From positions 1 through 24,933 of the forward strand of contig NZ_JAFBFA010000050.1 in assembly GCF_016909015.1 (NCBI RefSeq): 24,933 bases of DNA, in the 5' to 3' direction. Below the pieces are notes generated by a model. It ran no database searches. It was not told the DNA's origin and worked only from the letters and a program-made list of their open reading frames with translations. The translations under genes and the position numbers were made by a program. Numbering within the stretch: position 1 is the first letter of the stretch; each line of letters starts with the position of its first letter. The stretch comes from Gracilibacillus alcaliphilus (lineage in GTDB: Bacteria > Bacillota > Bacilli > Bacillales > Amphibacillaceae). This document shows, one piece after another, positions 14,564-22,419 of the stretch.

Positions 14564-14801
14564 ACGTCATAAATTCATGTTTTTCAGAAGCATTAACACC
14601 ACGTTCTCTAAGGTATTTAACAAATGTAGATTTCCCAGTTGGTCCCTGAGGTCCTTGAACGAGAATCGGCATTCCAATTTCGATAGCAATTTTTAAATTT
14701 TCAATTTCCCCATCAGATAAAATGCTTTGTAAATAGTCATAATCATGTTTAACCTCCTCACTTGTTACAAGAACTTGTGAGGTTTCTTTTTTTTCGCTCA
14801 A
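14538..14801 (-). CDS. Small P-loop-like phage protein
   Basis: An 87-residue protein with ILVQGPQGPTGKSTFVKYLRE in two pieces around 46-66. The loop GPQGPTGKST has five residues between its two key glycines instead of four, so it is a P-loop variant. The N-terminus is helical (SEEVKHDYDYLQSILSD). There is no Walker B or further ATPase motif, so alone it cannot be a full NTPase. TTG 14801 follows AAGGAGGGG at good spacing; the frame is open to 14867 without a ribosome site. It is the first gene downstream of the leftward early promoter at 15097-15125. Confidence 0.7.
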   Translation of the reverse strand: MSEKKETSQVLVTSEEVKHDYDYLQSILSDGEIENLKIAIEIGMPILVQGPQGPTGKSTFVKYLRERGVNASEKHEFMTFTLDKPFL

Positions 14802-14912
14802 CCGTCTCCCCTCCTTCTCACATTTTCTTAGCGTCGCAACCGCCACATCTGCTATAAATCCGTACAAGTTATACCGTCATTGGCTCGGTATCACAGCGCA
14901 TAAATTAATTTT

Positions 14913-14932
14913 TTAGCTAATTTATTAGCTAA
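14913..14932. promoter_or_regulatory. Operator pair OL (two TTAGCTAA sites)
   Basis: Two exact copies of the self-complementary octamer TTAGCTAA (14913-14920 and 14925-14932), 12 bp centre to centre, just upstream of a plus-strand promoter. The same arrangement with the same 12-bp spacing recurs at 15070-15089, which makes repressor binding likely. Confidence 0.7.
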
Positions 14933-14936
14933 TGCA

Positions 14937-14965
14937 TTGACATGAATTAATCTTTATTATAGAAT
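14937..14965 (+). promoter_or_regulatory. Consensus rightward promoter in the control region
   Basis: TTGACA (14937-14942), a 17-base spacer, TAGAAT (14960-14965). It lies between the operator pair at 14913 and a single near-copy ATAGCTAA (14972-14979). It faces the repressor gene about 200 bases away, with no open frame in between. Confidence 0.6.
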
Positions 14966-15069
14966 ACAGACATAGCTAAATAAGACTTTAAAAAGCCTGT
15001 TTCAATACATTTTGTCAGCTCCCCAGCGTTAAAAATTGTATTTTCTAGGTCGTATTTTTTATTGCCTTT

Positions 15070-15089
15070 TTAGCTAATAAATTAGCTTA
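15070..15089. promoter_or_regulatory. Operator pair OR (TTAGCTAA and TTAGCTTA)
   Basis: TTAGCTAA (15070-15077) and TTAGCTTA (15082-15089), again 12 bp apart. The pair lies at about +1 to +20 of the leftward promoter and abuts a possible weak repressor promoter (TGGACA 15090-15095, 17 bases, TACTAA 15113-15118). This is the expected place for repressor to block the early operon and govern its own synthesis. Confidence 0.7.
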
Positions 15090-15096
15090 TGGACAT

Positions 15097-15125
15097 AGTA
15101 TATTAATCTTTGTACTAAATGTCAA
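15097..15125 (-). promoter_or_regulatory. Leftward early (lytic) promoter
   Basis: On the minus strand: TTGACA (15125-15120), 17 bases, TATACT (15102-15097). Start expected near 15090, immediately at the operator pair OR. It should drive the P-loop-like gene, Cro-like gene, DUF771 and the replication module. Confidence 0.75.
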
Positions 15126-15180
15126 CAATTTTAATAAAAAGATTAATATTTTTTGCCCTTAGGTAACTAGGATGGTTGAT

Positions 15181-15603
15181 ATGACAACATTTGATAGATT
15201 AAAAAAGCTTTGCGAAGAGCAGAAAATTTCTATTGTAGAACTTGAAGAAAAGTTAGGATTTGGAAGAAATTCGTTATACAACTGGAAAAAGAAAACACCA
15301 AATGGAAGCAGTCTCCAAAAAGTAGCAGATTTCTTTGACGTATCCACTGATTATTTATTAGGGCGTACAGATAAAAAACGTTACTATGATTTAACGGAAA
15401 AAGATGAAAAAGAAGTTGAGGAAGAATTAGAAAGAATCCTTAAAAATTCTGAAAGTAATTTTGGGCATGCTGCATTTGATGGGAATATTCCCAGCGAAAC
15501 TGATAAGGAAGATTACGAAATGTATGTAGCAGCCATGAGGGACGCTATACGCCTTCATAAAAGACTTGCTAAAAAGAAATTTACACCTAAGAAATATAGA
15601 TAA
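15181..15603 (+). CDS. Xre-family phage repressor (CI-like)
   Basis: A 140-residue protein with an N-terminal Xre helix-turn-helix (MTTFDRLKKLCEEQKISIVE, LEEKLGFGRNSLYNWKK, then LQKVADFFDVSTDYLLGR; about 1-65) and a charged helical C-terminus with no S24 peptidase domain. Repressors of this short type are inactivated by an ImmA-type partner rather than by self-cleavage. ATG 15181 has AGGATGG five bases upstream and matches family starts; ATG 15172 in the same frame is possible. It is followed 12 bases later by the ImmA gene and then int, the usual lysogeny module. It presumably binds the TTAGCTAA operators upstream. Confidence 0.88.
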   Translation: MTTFDRLKKLCEEQKISIVELEEKLGFGRNSLYNWKKKTPNGSSLQKVADFFDVSTDYLLGRTDKKRYYDLTEKDEKEVEEELERILKNSESNFGHAAFDGNIPSETDKEDYEMYVAAMRDAIRLHKRLAKKKFTPKKYR

Positions 15604-15615
15604 AGGACTGATTCT

Positions 15616-16032
15616 ATGACAATTAAAAAGAGGGTCAATCAGTTATTAAAGAAGTATGGTACAGCAGATCCATTTGAAATAGCTAAAGCAAAAGGTATAC
15701 CAATTATTTATAGACCTTTAGGCAGCCGATATGGTTTTTTTACTAATTACTATAGAACTTTCACAATCCAAATAAATGATGGTATACCATATAAAAAACA
15801 ACTTTACACACTCATGCATGAACTAGGTCATATTTCATTACACCCTGAGATAAACTCTGCTTTTTTGAAAGCCAATACATACTATATGACTGACAGATAT
15901 GAAAAAGAAGCCCATGAATTTGCCATAGAGATGTTCTACAATCAAGATGAATTGAAAAATGTAACCGTTAAAGAAGCTACAGAGGAATACGGCATTCCAA
16001 AACAGCTTCTAAAGAAAAAATTTTACGATTAA
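15616..16032 (+). CDS. ImmA/IrrE-family metallopeptidase
   Basis: The 138-residue protein carries the zinc motif MHELGHISLHP (67-77; His68, Glu69, His72), with the third ligand expected at EKEAHEFA (96-103, Glu98). In ICEBs1 and related phages ImmA cleaves the ImmR-type repressor on DNA damage, starting induction; the adjacent Xre repressor lacking a peptidase domain fits this. The gene is only 12 bases after the repressor and is surely co-transcribed. Confidence 0.92.
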   Translation: MTIKKRVNQLLKKYGTADPFEIAKAKGIPIIYRPLGSRYGFFTNYYRTFTIQINDGIPYKKQLYTLMHELGHISLHPEINSAFLKANTYYMTDRYEKEAHEFAIEMFYNQDELKNVTVKEATEEYGIPKQLLKKKFYD

Positions 16033-16053
16033 AACCAAACATACATTCCTTTT

Positions 16054-16063
16054 AGGAGGTGAT
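16054..16063 (+). promoter_or_regulatory. Near-perfect Shine-Dalgarno not matched to the integrase start
   Basis: AGGAGGTGAT (16054-16063) is almost fully complementary to the 16S anti-SD, but the integrase ATG is 54 bases further on and its frame is closed by TAA just before it. The site could serve a short leader peptide: ATG 16062 opens a 20-codon frame that ends at 16124, overlapping the integrase start. Confidence 0.5.
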
Positions 16064-16116
16064 GCCTGATCTATCCCGAAAAGACGTCTACCCACGTAAT
16101 GAAGGGATAATTAAAA

Positions 16117-17286
16117 ATGGCTAAACTAAATAAATCAAAAAAAGACAAGGATCTATACTGGTACACCAATAAAAAAGGTGAAAAATTATGGATGTACCGA
16201 CATAAGTACAAAGACATTTTTGGCAATCGAAGGGAAAAGAAAAAGAGTAGTTTTGAATCAGAGGACGCAGCTTTAAAAGCTCTTTTAAAGGTGAAGTCTG
16301 ATTTGTTAGATGGTAATGTGCAACAAGTAGAGAAAGATCAAATGACTGTTGGTCAATGGCTTGATATATGGTATGAAACGCACAAAGATGATTGGAAAGT
16401 TTCAACAAGACAAATTCGCGAAGAAGCTATTAAACAACAAATGAAACCACTCATAGGTAAAGAAGTACTGGTTATTTTGGACAAATCTACTTATAAGAGA
16501 AAATATATAAATAAATTAAAGAAAACCTATGCACCTAGTACAGTCCGATTGTTTCATAATTTATTTAAAGTAGCAGTCAACGCAGCTGTAGATGATGAAA
16601 TACTACCTCGTAATCGATTTAACAATATTGCTATACAAAAAAATAAGCCAAGAGATAACTTTCTCACATCAGAAGAATTAGTAAAATTATTAACAAATGC
16701 TAAAGAACATGAGAATGAAACAATCTACACCTTTTTGTTAACTTTAGCTTTTACCGGGTTGAGGAAAGGAGAAGCACTAGGGTTACAATGGAACAATATC
16801 AATTTTGACGATAAAACACTCACTGTGGAGCGTACAAGAGATAGAAAAGGTTCTCGTACTCCTAAGACTAAAAACAGTTACAGAACCATTCCTATTGATG
16901 ATTACGTACTTGTGCAATTAAGAAAGTATAAAAATTGGTGCAAGAAAGTAAAATTACGATTCGGAAAGCGACTAAAGTCATCTGATTTTGTATTTATTTC
17001 TACTCGAACACTTAGTGGAATCTCAGAATCATCCCCTCAGTACGGATTAAAACGAACTATAGAAAGATCTAAAGTTAAAGATATTAGTTTGCATGGTTTG
17101 AGACACACACACGCTACCATCTTAATTAGTCAGCGAATTCCTATTAAAGTAATTGCAGAAAGATTAGGAAATACCCCTCAAATGATATTAGAAGTGTATG
17201 GGCATACATTTAAAGAATTAGAAACAGAAGCAGTTACAGCATTTACTGAAAGTTTACATGGGGCTGGTATTGGGGCTAAAGAATAA
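16117..17286 (+). CDS. int: Tyrosine-recombinase phage integrase
   Basis: The 389-residue protein has an AP2-like arm-binding domain (WYTNKKGEKLWMYRHKY, about 15-65), a SAM-like core-binding domain (about 75-170) and the catalytic domain with TGLRKGEAL (Arg216), HGLRHTHAT (His326, Arg329) and VYGHT (Tyr361 nucleophile, His363). The third histidine position reads LGN (Asn352) rather than LGH, as in some Bacillus integrases. It performs insertion and excision at the att site expected just downstream. ATG 16117 is the first codon after a stop; AAGGG about ten bases upstream is a modest ribosome site. It closes the lysogeny module. Confidence 0.95.
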   Translation: MAKLNKSKKDKDLYWYTNKKGEKLWMYRHKYKDIFGNRREKKKSSFESEDAALKALLKVKSDLLDGNVQQVEKDQMTVGQWLDIWYETHKDDWKVSTRQIREEAIKQQMKPLIGKEVLVILDKSTYKRKYINKLKKTYAPSTVRLFHNLFKVAVNAAVDDEILPRNRFNNIAIQKNKPRDNFLTSEELVKLLTNAKEHENETIYTFLLTLAFTGLRKGEALGLQWNNINFDDKTLTVERTRDRKGSRTPKTKNSYRTIPIDDYVLVQLRKYKNWCKKVKLRFGKRLKSSDFVFISTRTLSGISESSPQYGLKRTIERSKVKDISLHGLRHTHATILISQRIPIKVIAERLGNTPQMILEVYGHTFKELETEAVTAFTESLHGAGIGAKE

Positions 17287-17295
17287 TATAGCCCC
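17272..17295 (+). other. Hairpin across the integrase stop codon
   Basis: GGGGCTA (17272-17278) pairs with TAGCCCC (17289-17295). A weak T/C stretch follows rather than a T-tract, so termination is uncertain. The attachment core should be near here, as it normally follows int, but no second copy is visible in the window. Confidence 0.4.
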
Positions 17296-17624
17296 TTCCC
17301 GCCTCTTGTTATACAAGGTTTCAAAGTTAATTCACACCTTCACATTATAGCACTATCAGATTACGTGAGTAAAGAAAACTTAGCAGAAAGGATGGCTATT
17401 GCAGATCACATTTTGGAGAAGGTGATAAAATTTAGAAAAACCAAGAAGAGCATTTGGTTCTTTACCTTTTAGCCAAGATAGATGTCCGCTGCGAGAAGTC
17501 GCTTTCACAGTGTTTTCTATGTCGCCTGGCATGGCTTCAGCTCATGCGAATCCCTCCGGAGTCAAAACAGTCGGCCTTCGCTCATGTTTTCGTTAGGAAG
17601 AGTATTATATACTTGTTGATCTTA
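17287..17624. other. Gene-free junction between prophage and ileS
   Basis: About 340 bases without a convincing gene. The first half (17287-17472, plus strand) is open with no start codon near its beginning and reads like a protein C-terminus (SDYVSKENLAERMAIADHIL); I cannot identify it. The second half (about 17480-17600) is GC-richer than its surroundings, has many short runs such as CCCTCCGGAG, and has the look of a dispersed intergenic repeat. The prophage boundary lies somewhere here. Confidence 0.5.
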
Positions 17625-17663
17625 TAAAAAACGGCATAAACCTTTATAAAAAGTTCATGCCGT
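17625..17663 (-). terminator. ileS intrinsic terminator
   Basis: On the minus strand: GTTCATGCCGT reversed-complement arms (17653-17663 with 17631-17641, one mismatch), an 11-base loop, then TTTTTT (17630-17625). It is 12 bases after the ileS stop codon. Confidence 0.85.
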
Positions 17664-17674
17664 CTTGTTTACTT

Positions 17675-20434
17675 TTATTCCACACTATCTGCATAGTGTT
17701 CTTTTACAACTGCTGCACAGCGAGTACAAAGGGTTGGATATTTTGCATCGGAACCTACTGTATCAGAAACAACCCAACAGCGTTCACAGGTTTCACCAGT
17801 ATGTTTAGCGACTTGTACTGTCACATGATCATATGATTTGGCATCTGCTAAGCTGTCCACTAAGGTTACCTCAGAAACGATCAGTAATTGATGTAAATAA
17901 TCGATGCTCTCAAGTAGAGCTTTGGTTTGTGGATCATTTGGTGCAATCGTAACAGCTGCTTCTAATGATTTACCAATGACCTTTTCTGCACGAGCTTCTT
18001 CCAATGCTTTCAGAATATCGTCTCTTACATCGATAAATTGAGACCACTTCTCAGCAAGAGCGTTTTGACCTGCCACTTCTCTTGCCACTGGCATATCACA
18101 AAGCTGTGGACTTTCTTCCTCCACTTCAGGGATATAGCTCCAAACCTCTTCCATTGTATGGGTAAGAATCGGGGTCAATAATTTGACTAATGATGTAATA
18201 ATCTCATGATAAACCGTTTGAATACTGCGTCTTCTATGATTATTTTCAGTTTCAATATAAAGGATATCTTTGGCAAAATCCAAATAGAATGAGCTTAAAT
18301 CAATCGTACAGAAATGATGAATGATTTGGTAAACAGATGAAAAATCATATCTGTCATAAGCACGGACAGATTGGTCAATCACTTGCTGTAAACGATACAG
18401 CATATAACGGTCAACTTCTTCCAAGTCTTGCTCGCTTATTTTGTCTGCCAAAGTAAAATCAGCAAGATTCCCTAATAAGAAACGGAATGTATTACGAATT
18501 TTACGATAGCCTTCTGAAGTTTGCTTAATGATATCATCAGAAATTCTTACGTCTGACTGATAATCCACAGAAGCTACCCATAATCTTAAAATATCAGCAC
18601 CATATTGTTTCATAATCTTAGCTGGAACGACAACATTTCCAACCGACTTACTCATTTTGCGTCCTTGACCATCCAAGGCAAAGCCATGGCTTATTACTGT
18701 CTCATACGGCGCCTTGCCTGTTACGGCAACTGCTGTGGATAAGGAAGAGTTAAACCAGCCGCGATATTGGTCAGAACCTTCTAAATACACATCAGCAGGA
18801 CGGCGTAACTCTTCTCTTTCCTCTAATACACCCGCATGGGAACTGCCAGAATCGAACCATACATCCATAATATCCATTTCTTTGGTGAACTGGCCATTAG
18901 GACTATGCTCCGAAGTAAACCCTTCTGGCAGCAAGTCAACAGCGTCCCATTCAAACCAAATATTTGAACCATGTTCACCAAATAATTCTGCTACATGGCT
19001 AATAGTTTCATCCGTAATAATTGGTGTTTGATCTTCTCCATAGAATACTGGAATTGGTACGCCCCATGTACGCTGTCTGGAAATACACCAATCTTCCCGA
19101 TCACGCACCATATTAAACAATCTTGTTTCTCCCCAGTTTGGCAACCAATTAATTCGTTTAATTTCCGCCAAAATTTCTTCACGAAAATCCTTAATGGATG
19201 CAAACCATTGACTTGTTGCACGGAAAATAGTCGGTTTTTTCGTACGCCAATCATGTGGATAAGAGTGTGTAATAAAGTCAAGTTTCAATAAGGCATTATT
19301 TTCTGCTAATTTTTCTGTTATATCTTTATTAGCTGCATCATAGAAAAGCCCTTCAAAGCCAGAGGCCTCTGAAGTGAAATATCCTTTTTCATCTACCGGA
19401 CACAGGACATCTAAACCATATTTCTGTCCAATCACAAAGTCATCTTCCCCATGACCTGGAGCAGTGTGCACAAGTCCTGTACCACTTTCTGTTGTTACAT
19501 GTTCACCTAATACAATAACAGAGTCACGGTCATAGAATGGATGTTTCGTAACGAGATGTTCTGCTTCTTTTCCAGTAAAAGTCTGAACTACTTCTGCCGT
19601 TTTCCAGTCTAATGTTTCTTTTAATCCATTCAACATTTCTAGTGCAACGATATATTTCACACCATCTTCCTTAACCACGGCATATTCCAAGTCAGGATGA
19701 AGCGAAATAGCCAAGTTGGCCGGAAGGGTCCAAGGCGTTGTTGTCCAAATAACAAATTTCTCATCACCATCTAATAGGTCTTTGCCATCTTTGACATCAA
19801 ACGTGACATAGATCGAGGCAGAGCGTTTATCCTGATATTCGATCTCAGCTTCTGCCAATGCCGATTCAGAAGACGGAGACCAGTAGACAGGTTTTCTACC
19901 TTTGTAGATATAGCCTTTCTTCGCCATTTCACCAAAAACTTTAATTTGAGCTGCCTCAAACGATTTCTCCAGTGTAATATATGGGTGATCCCAATCCCCT
20001 CGCACACCTAACTGTTTAAATTGGGTGCGTTGGTTATCGACTTGTTTCAAGGCATATTCTTCACACTTTTTCCGAAATTCAGCGGTTGACATCTTCTTGC
20101 GGTTGACTTTCTTCTTCGCTAATGCCTGCTCAATCGGCAAACCGTGTGTATCCCATCCTGGTACATATGGAGCATGATAGCCAGCCATTGACTTATATTT
20201 AATAATAAAGTCTTTCAGCACCTTATTAAGGGCATGTCCCATGTGAATATCTCCATTAGCATAAGGCGGTCCATCATGTAAGATAAATAATGGGCGTCCC
20301 TCAGTCCGCTGCTGCACACGTTCATATAATTTCTCTTCTTCCCATTTTTCCTGTAACTTCGGTTCTTTATTTGGCAAGTTACCACGCATTGGAAAATCGG
20401 TCTTCGGCATTTTTAATGTTTGTTTATAATCCAA
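17675..20434 (-). CDS. ileS: Isoleucyl-tRNA synthetase
   Basis: The 919-residue class I synthetase charges tRNA-Ile with isoleucine and edits mischarged valine. Visible features are PYANGDIHMGHALNK with the HIGH-type motif HMGH (about 57-70), the CP1 editing domain with the WTTTPWTLPAN phrase, KMSKSVGN, an anticodon-binding domain, and a C-terminal zinc finger (CERCW, then CTRC). Length and motifs match the bacterial type with the zinc finger. TTG 20434 follows GGAGGAATTGAA. It is preceded by a T-box leader and a consensus promoter, and followed by its own terminator, so it is transcribed separately from divIVA although some read-through is possible. Confidence 0.98.
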   Translation of the reverse strand: MDYKQTLKMPKTDFPMRGNLPNKEPKLQEKWEEEKLYERVQQRTEGRPLFILHDGPPYANGDIHMGHALNKVLKDFIIKYKSMAGYHAPYVPGWDTHGLPIEQALAKKKVNRKKMSTAEFRKKCEEYALKQVDNQRTQFKQLGVRGDWDHPYITLEKSFEAAQIKVFGEMAKKGYIYKGRKPVYWSPSSESALAEAEIEYQDKRSASIYVTFDVKDGKDLLDGDEKFVIWTTTPWTLPANLAISLHPDLEYAVVKEDGVKYIVALEMLNGLKETLDWKTAEVVQTFTGKEAEHLVTKHPFYDRDSVIVLGEHVTTESGTGLVHTAPGHGEDDFVIGQKYGLDVLCPVDEKGYFTSEASGFEGLFYDAANKDITEKLAENNALLKLDFITHSYPHDWRTKKPTIFRATSQWFASIKDFREEILAEIKRINWLPNWGETRLFNMVRDREDWCISRQRTWGVPIPVFYGEDQTPIITDETISHVAELFGEHGSNIWFEWDAVDLLPEGFTSEHSPNGQFTKEMDIMDVWFDSGSSHAGVLEEREELRRPADVYLEGSDQYRGWFNSSLSTAVAVTGKAPYETVISHGFALDGQGRKMSKSVGNVVVPAKIMKQYGADILRLWVASVDYQSDVRISDDIIKQTSEGYRKIRNTFRFLLGNLADFTLADKISEQDLEEVDRYMLYRLQQVIDQSVRAYDRYDFSSVYQIIHHFCTIDLSSFYLDFAKDILYIETENNHRRRSIQTVYHEIITSLVKLLTPILTHTMEEVWSYIPEVEEESPQLCDMPVAREVAGQNALAEKWSQFIDVRDDILKALEEARAEKVIGKSLEAAVTIAPNDPQTKALLESIDYLHQLLIVSEVTLVDSLADAKSYDHVTVQVAKHTGETCERCWVVSDTVGSDAKYPTLCTRCAAVVKEHYADSVE

Positions 20435-20470
20435 TTCAATTCCTCCTTTATTTAGTCTGTCATTTCATAT

Positions 20471-20500
20471 AAAAAACCCCACATCCCAAAAAGGGACGAG
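20471..20500 (-). terminator. T-box conditional terminator
   Basis: On the minus strand: CCTCGTCCC, TTTTT loop, GGGATGTGGGG, then TTTTTT (20476-20471). It overlaps the antiterminator side of the T-box and lies about 35 bases before the ileS start. Confidence 0.8.
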
Positions 20501-20715
20501 GAGTTCTCGCGGTACCACCCTTATAGACAGCTTACACAAACTGTCCACTCAGCGATTCGTAACGTGAATAAAACGACTATATCTACTTGATTCAATATAG
20601 CTACTCGTGGGTGATCTTCGATACAGGGACTATACTAGGCTCTCACCAACCCTAATTCGCTTCCATAATCGCTCTTATATCTACTTTCCCAGTCATCATA
20701 TTTCAATCATATCTA
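20471..20715 (-). promoter_or_regulatory. T-box riboswitch, tRNA-Ile (AUC specifier)
   Basis: The minus strand carries the conserved T-box GGGTGGTACCGCG (about 20520-20508), followed by the terminator. In the stem I region AGTA and GAAG flank the codon ATC at 20615-20613, the isoleucine specifier. Uncharged tRNA-Ile would stabilise the antiterminator and allow ileS transcription. Confidence 0.93.
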
Positions 20716-20728
20716 TAATAGTAGTAAA

Positions 20729-20757
20729 ATTATAGGAAATTCGACAGCAAAAGTCAA
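20729..20757 (-). promoter_or_regulatory. ileS promoter
   Basis: On the minus strand: TTGACT (20757-20752), 17 bases, TATAAT (20734-20729). The -35 hexamer contains the TGA stop codon of divIVA. Confidence 0.88.
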
Positions 20758-21269
20758 GCATTACTTGTTTCTTCTGTTTCCTCCTCGGTTTCTACCTCTC
20801 CCACATTTGTCTCAAATAATTGTTCCCAGTCATTATTTTCTAATAAATCTAACTGCGCCCCAACTAACATTTTTAAACGAGTGCGGAATACTTTTGCCTG
20901 TTTCTTTAATTCTTCTATTTCTAAGGCAATCGTTCTTGATTTATGTAATGCTTCATTAATAATACGATCCGCATTCTTCTCCGCTTCTCTAATAATCAGT
21001 TTAGCTTCTTTCTTAGCGTTTTGGGTAACTTCTTCGGCAGTCTCTTGTGCCACTAAGATCGATTTATTTAATGTCGACTCAATATTAGAAAAATGGCTCA
21101 GCTTTTCATTTAATTTATCTACTTCTTCCTTCAGTGCCTTCTTTTCCTGAAGAATGGTTTCATAATCTTTAATCACATGATCTAAAAATTGATTTACATC
21201 GTCTTCGTCATATCCTCGAAATCCTCTTGTAAATTCTTTATTATGAATATCAAGTGGTGTTAAAGCCAC
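20754..21269 (-). CDS. divIVA: Cell division/polar scaffold protein DivIVA
   Basis: A 171-residue coiled-coil protein. The N-terminus ALTPLDIHNKEFTRGFRGYDED and VNQFLDHVIKDYE is the DivIVA membrane-binding domain, followed by long coiled coils. It marks curved membrane at septa and poles and recruits division, chromosome-anchoring and sporulation factors. I choose GTG 21269 because family proteins begin (M)xLTPLDIH and AGGAGGTGG lies at correct spacing; GTG 21278 in frame overlaps that site. It follows ylmH by about 90 non-coding bases. Confidence 0.95.
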   Translation of the reverse strand: MALTPLDIHNKEFTRGFRGYDEDDVNQFLDHVIKDYETILQEKKALKEEVDKLNEKLSHFSNIESTLNKSILVAQETAEEVTQNAKKEAKLIIREAEKNADRIINEALHKSRTIALEIEELKKQAKVFRTRLKMLVGAQLDLLENNDWEQLFETNVGEVETEEETEETSNA

Positions 21270-21360
21270 ACCATCCACCTCCTAAATAGACGTCTTGTTG
21301 CTGATTTAAAAAACTTGCTTCTCTCAGTTTATAGTTAAGCTTTCAAAATCTCAACCTTTT

Positions 21361-22134
21361 TCAAAGTAATTTTTCAAAAGAAAGTCTAATTTTATCTTTT
21401 TTTGTCCGACCTTGTATCTCTTTTATCCGAGACCTTCCCTTGCCTCGTATAGAGAGCAGATCACCTTCTTCCAGCTGAAAGGCCGTTTGCTCAATAGTTT
21501 GAAAATTCACCTTCACTAATCCTTTTTTGATAACATCTGTCGCTTGTTGTCGTGACATGTTATACATTTCCTTGATTAATACATCTAATCGTAAGGACGC
21601 ACAAGTCGTTACCTTTGTTTGCCAAGTGTCTTGAGAAGTTATACGTGCCATAACAGGTATGGACTCAAATTGAACACTAGCCTGCTTGATGGAGGTCACA
21701 TTACTCGCTAAATAGCTCGTAATATCAGAACTGACCAAGATTTGGATCAAGTCATCACGCACTACGATGTCCCCCAGCTTCTTTCTTTGAATCCCTGCCG
21801 ACAAAAAGGCGCCTAGAACGTCTCGATGTTCGATGCTCACAAATTTCTGCGGGAAACGCGCTTGCAGCAGGTCTACTTCAAATTTGTCTGGTTCTATATT
21901 TTCATAAAAAGGTACTAATAAAGCCCGCTTTCGTTCAGCATGTTCCCATCCGCCAAAGAAGCCCAGTTTCACGTCTTCATCGTTTCCAATAATCGTTTCA
22001 AAGATCTTCTGTTCTCTAGGATGAAGAAAATCCACCAATTTCATCTGATATCTGACGGTGACCTCTTCACGCCAAGATAATACTTGATCTATAAAAGGGG
22101 CTTCGTCTTGCCTGAAGTGTTGGTATATATCCAT
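21361..22134 (-). CDS. ylmH: S4-domain RNA-binding protein YlmH
   Basis: The 257-residue protein has an N-terminal RRM-like part (EDVKLGFFGGWEHAERKRALL) and a C-terminal S4 domain (LRLDVLIKEMYNMSRQQATDVIKKG, then VNFQTIEQ and GDLLSIRGKGR). YlmH associates with stalled 50S subunits carrying peptidyl-tRNA and takes part in ribosome rescue and quality control in Bacillus. ATG 22134 follows AGAGGTG. The gene order sepF-ylmG-ylmH-divIVA is conserved in Firmicutes. Confidence 0.95.
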   Translation of the reverse strand: MDIYQHFRQDEAPFIDQVLSWREEVTVRYQMKLVDFLHPREQKIFETIIGNDEDVKLGFFGGWEHAERKRALLVPFYENIEPDKFEVDLLQARFPQKFVSIEHRDVLGAFLSAGIQRKKLGDIVVRDDLIQILVSSDITSYLASNVTSIKQASVQFESIPVMARITSQDTWQTKVTTCASLRLDVLIKEMYNMSRQQATDVIKKGLVKVNFQTIEQTAFQLEEGDLLSIRGKGRSRIKEIQGRTKKDKIRLSFEKLL

Positions 22135-22145
22135 TTATAACACCT

Positions 22146-22412
22146 CTAAAATAAACCAAAAAATAAATATTCTAAGCCTCTCATCGCAAAGCGAAGAACT
22201 AATAATGCGACAATAGGGGAGATATCAAGCATTCCCCCAATAGGCGGAATCAGTTTACGAAATGGTTCCAAATAGGGTTCAACAATCGAGGCAAGCAGCT
22301 GTCCGAATGAGGATTCTCTAGCCCCTGGGAACCATGACATAAGAATATAGATAACAATTCCTATCATGTATGCATTCATTGCATAAGAAATAATTTGATA
22401 CAATAATATCAA
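22146..22412 (-). CDS. ylmG: YggT-family membrane protein YlmG
   Basis: An 88-residue protein with two membrane segments: LLYQIISYAMNAYMIGIVIYILM (about 4-28) and IVALLVLRFAMRGLEYLFF (near the C-terminus), separated by the conserved SWFPGA, EPYLEPFRKLIPP and GMLDISPI. YggT proteins influence nucleoid or septum placement. TTG 22412 stands nine bases after AAAGGTGG and gives the usual length; a longer frame to ATG 22445 would overlap sepF. Confidence 0.9.
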   Translation of the reverse strand: MILLYQIISYAMNAYMIGIVIYILMSWFPGARESSFGQLLASIVEPYLEPFRKLIPPIGGMLDISPIVALLVLRFAMRGLEYLFFGLF

Positions 22413-22419
22413 GATTTCA

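Noticed and set aside
17296..17306. TTCCCGCCTCT here and at 24532-24542 as an att duplicate
   Set aside because: Eleven-base matches are expected dozens of times by chance in 25 kb, and the second copy lies inside host sequence beyond the division cluster.
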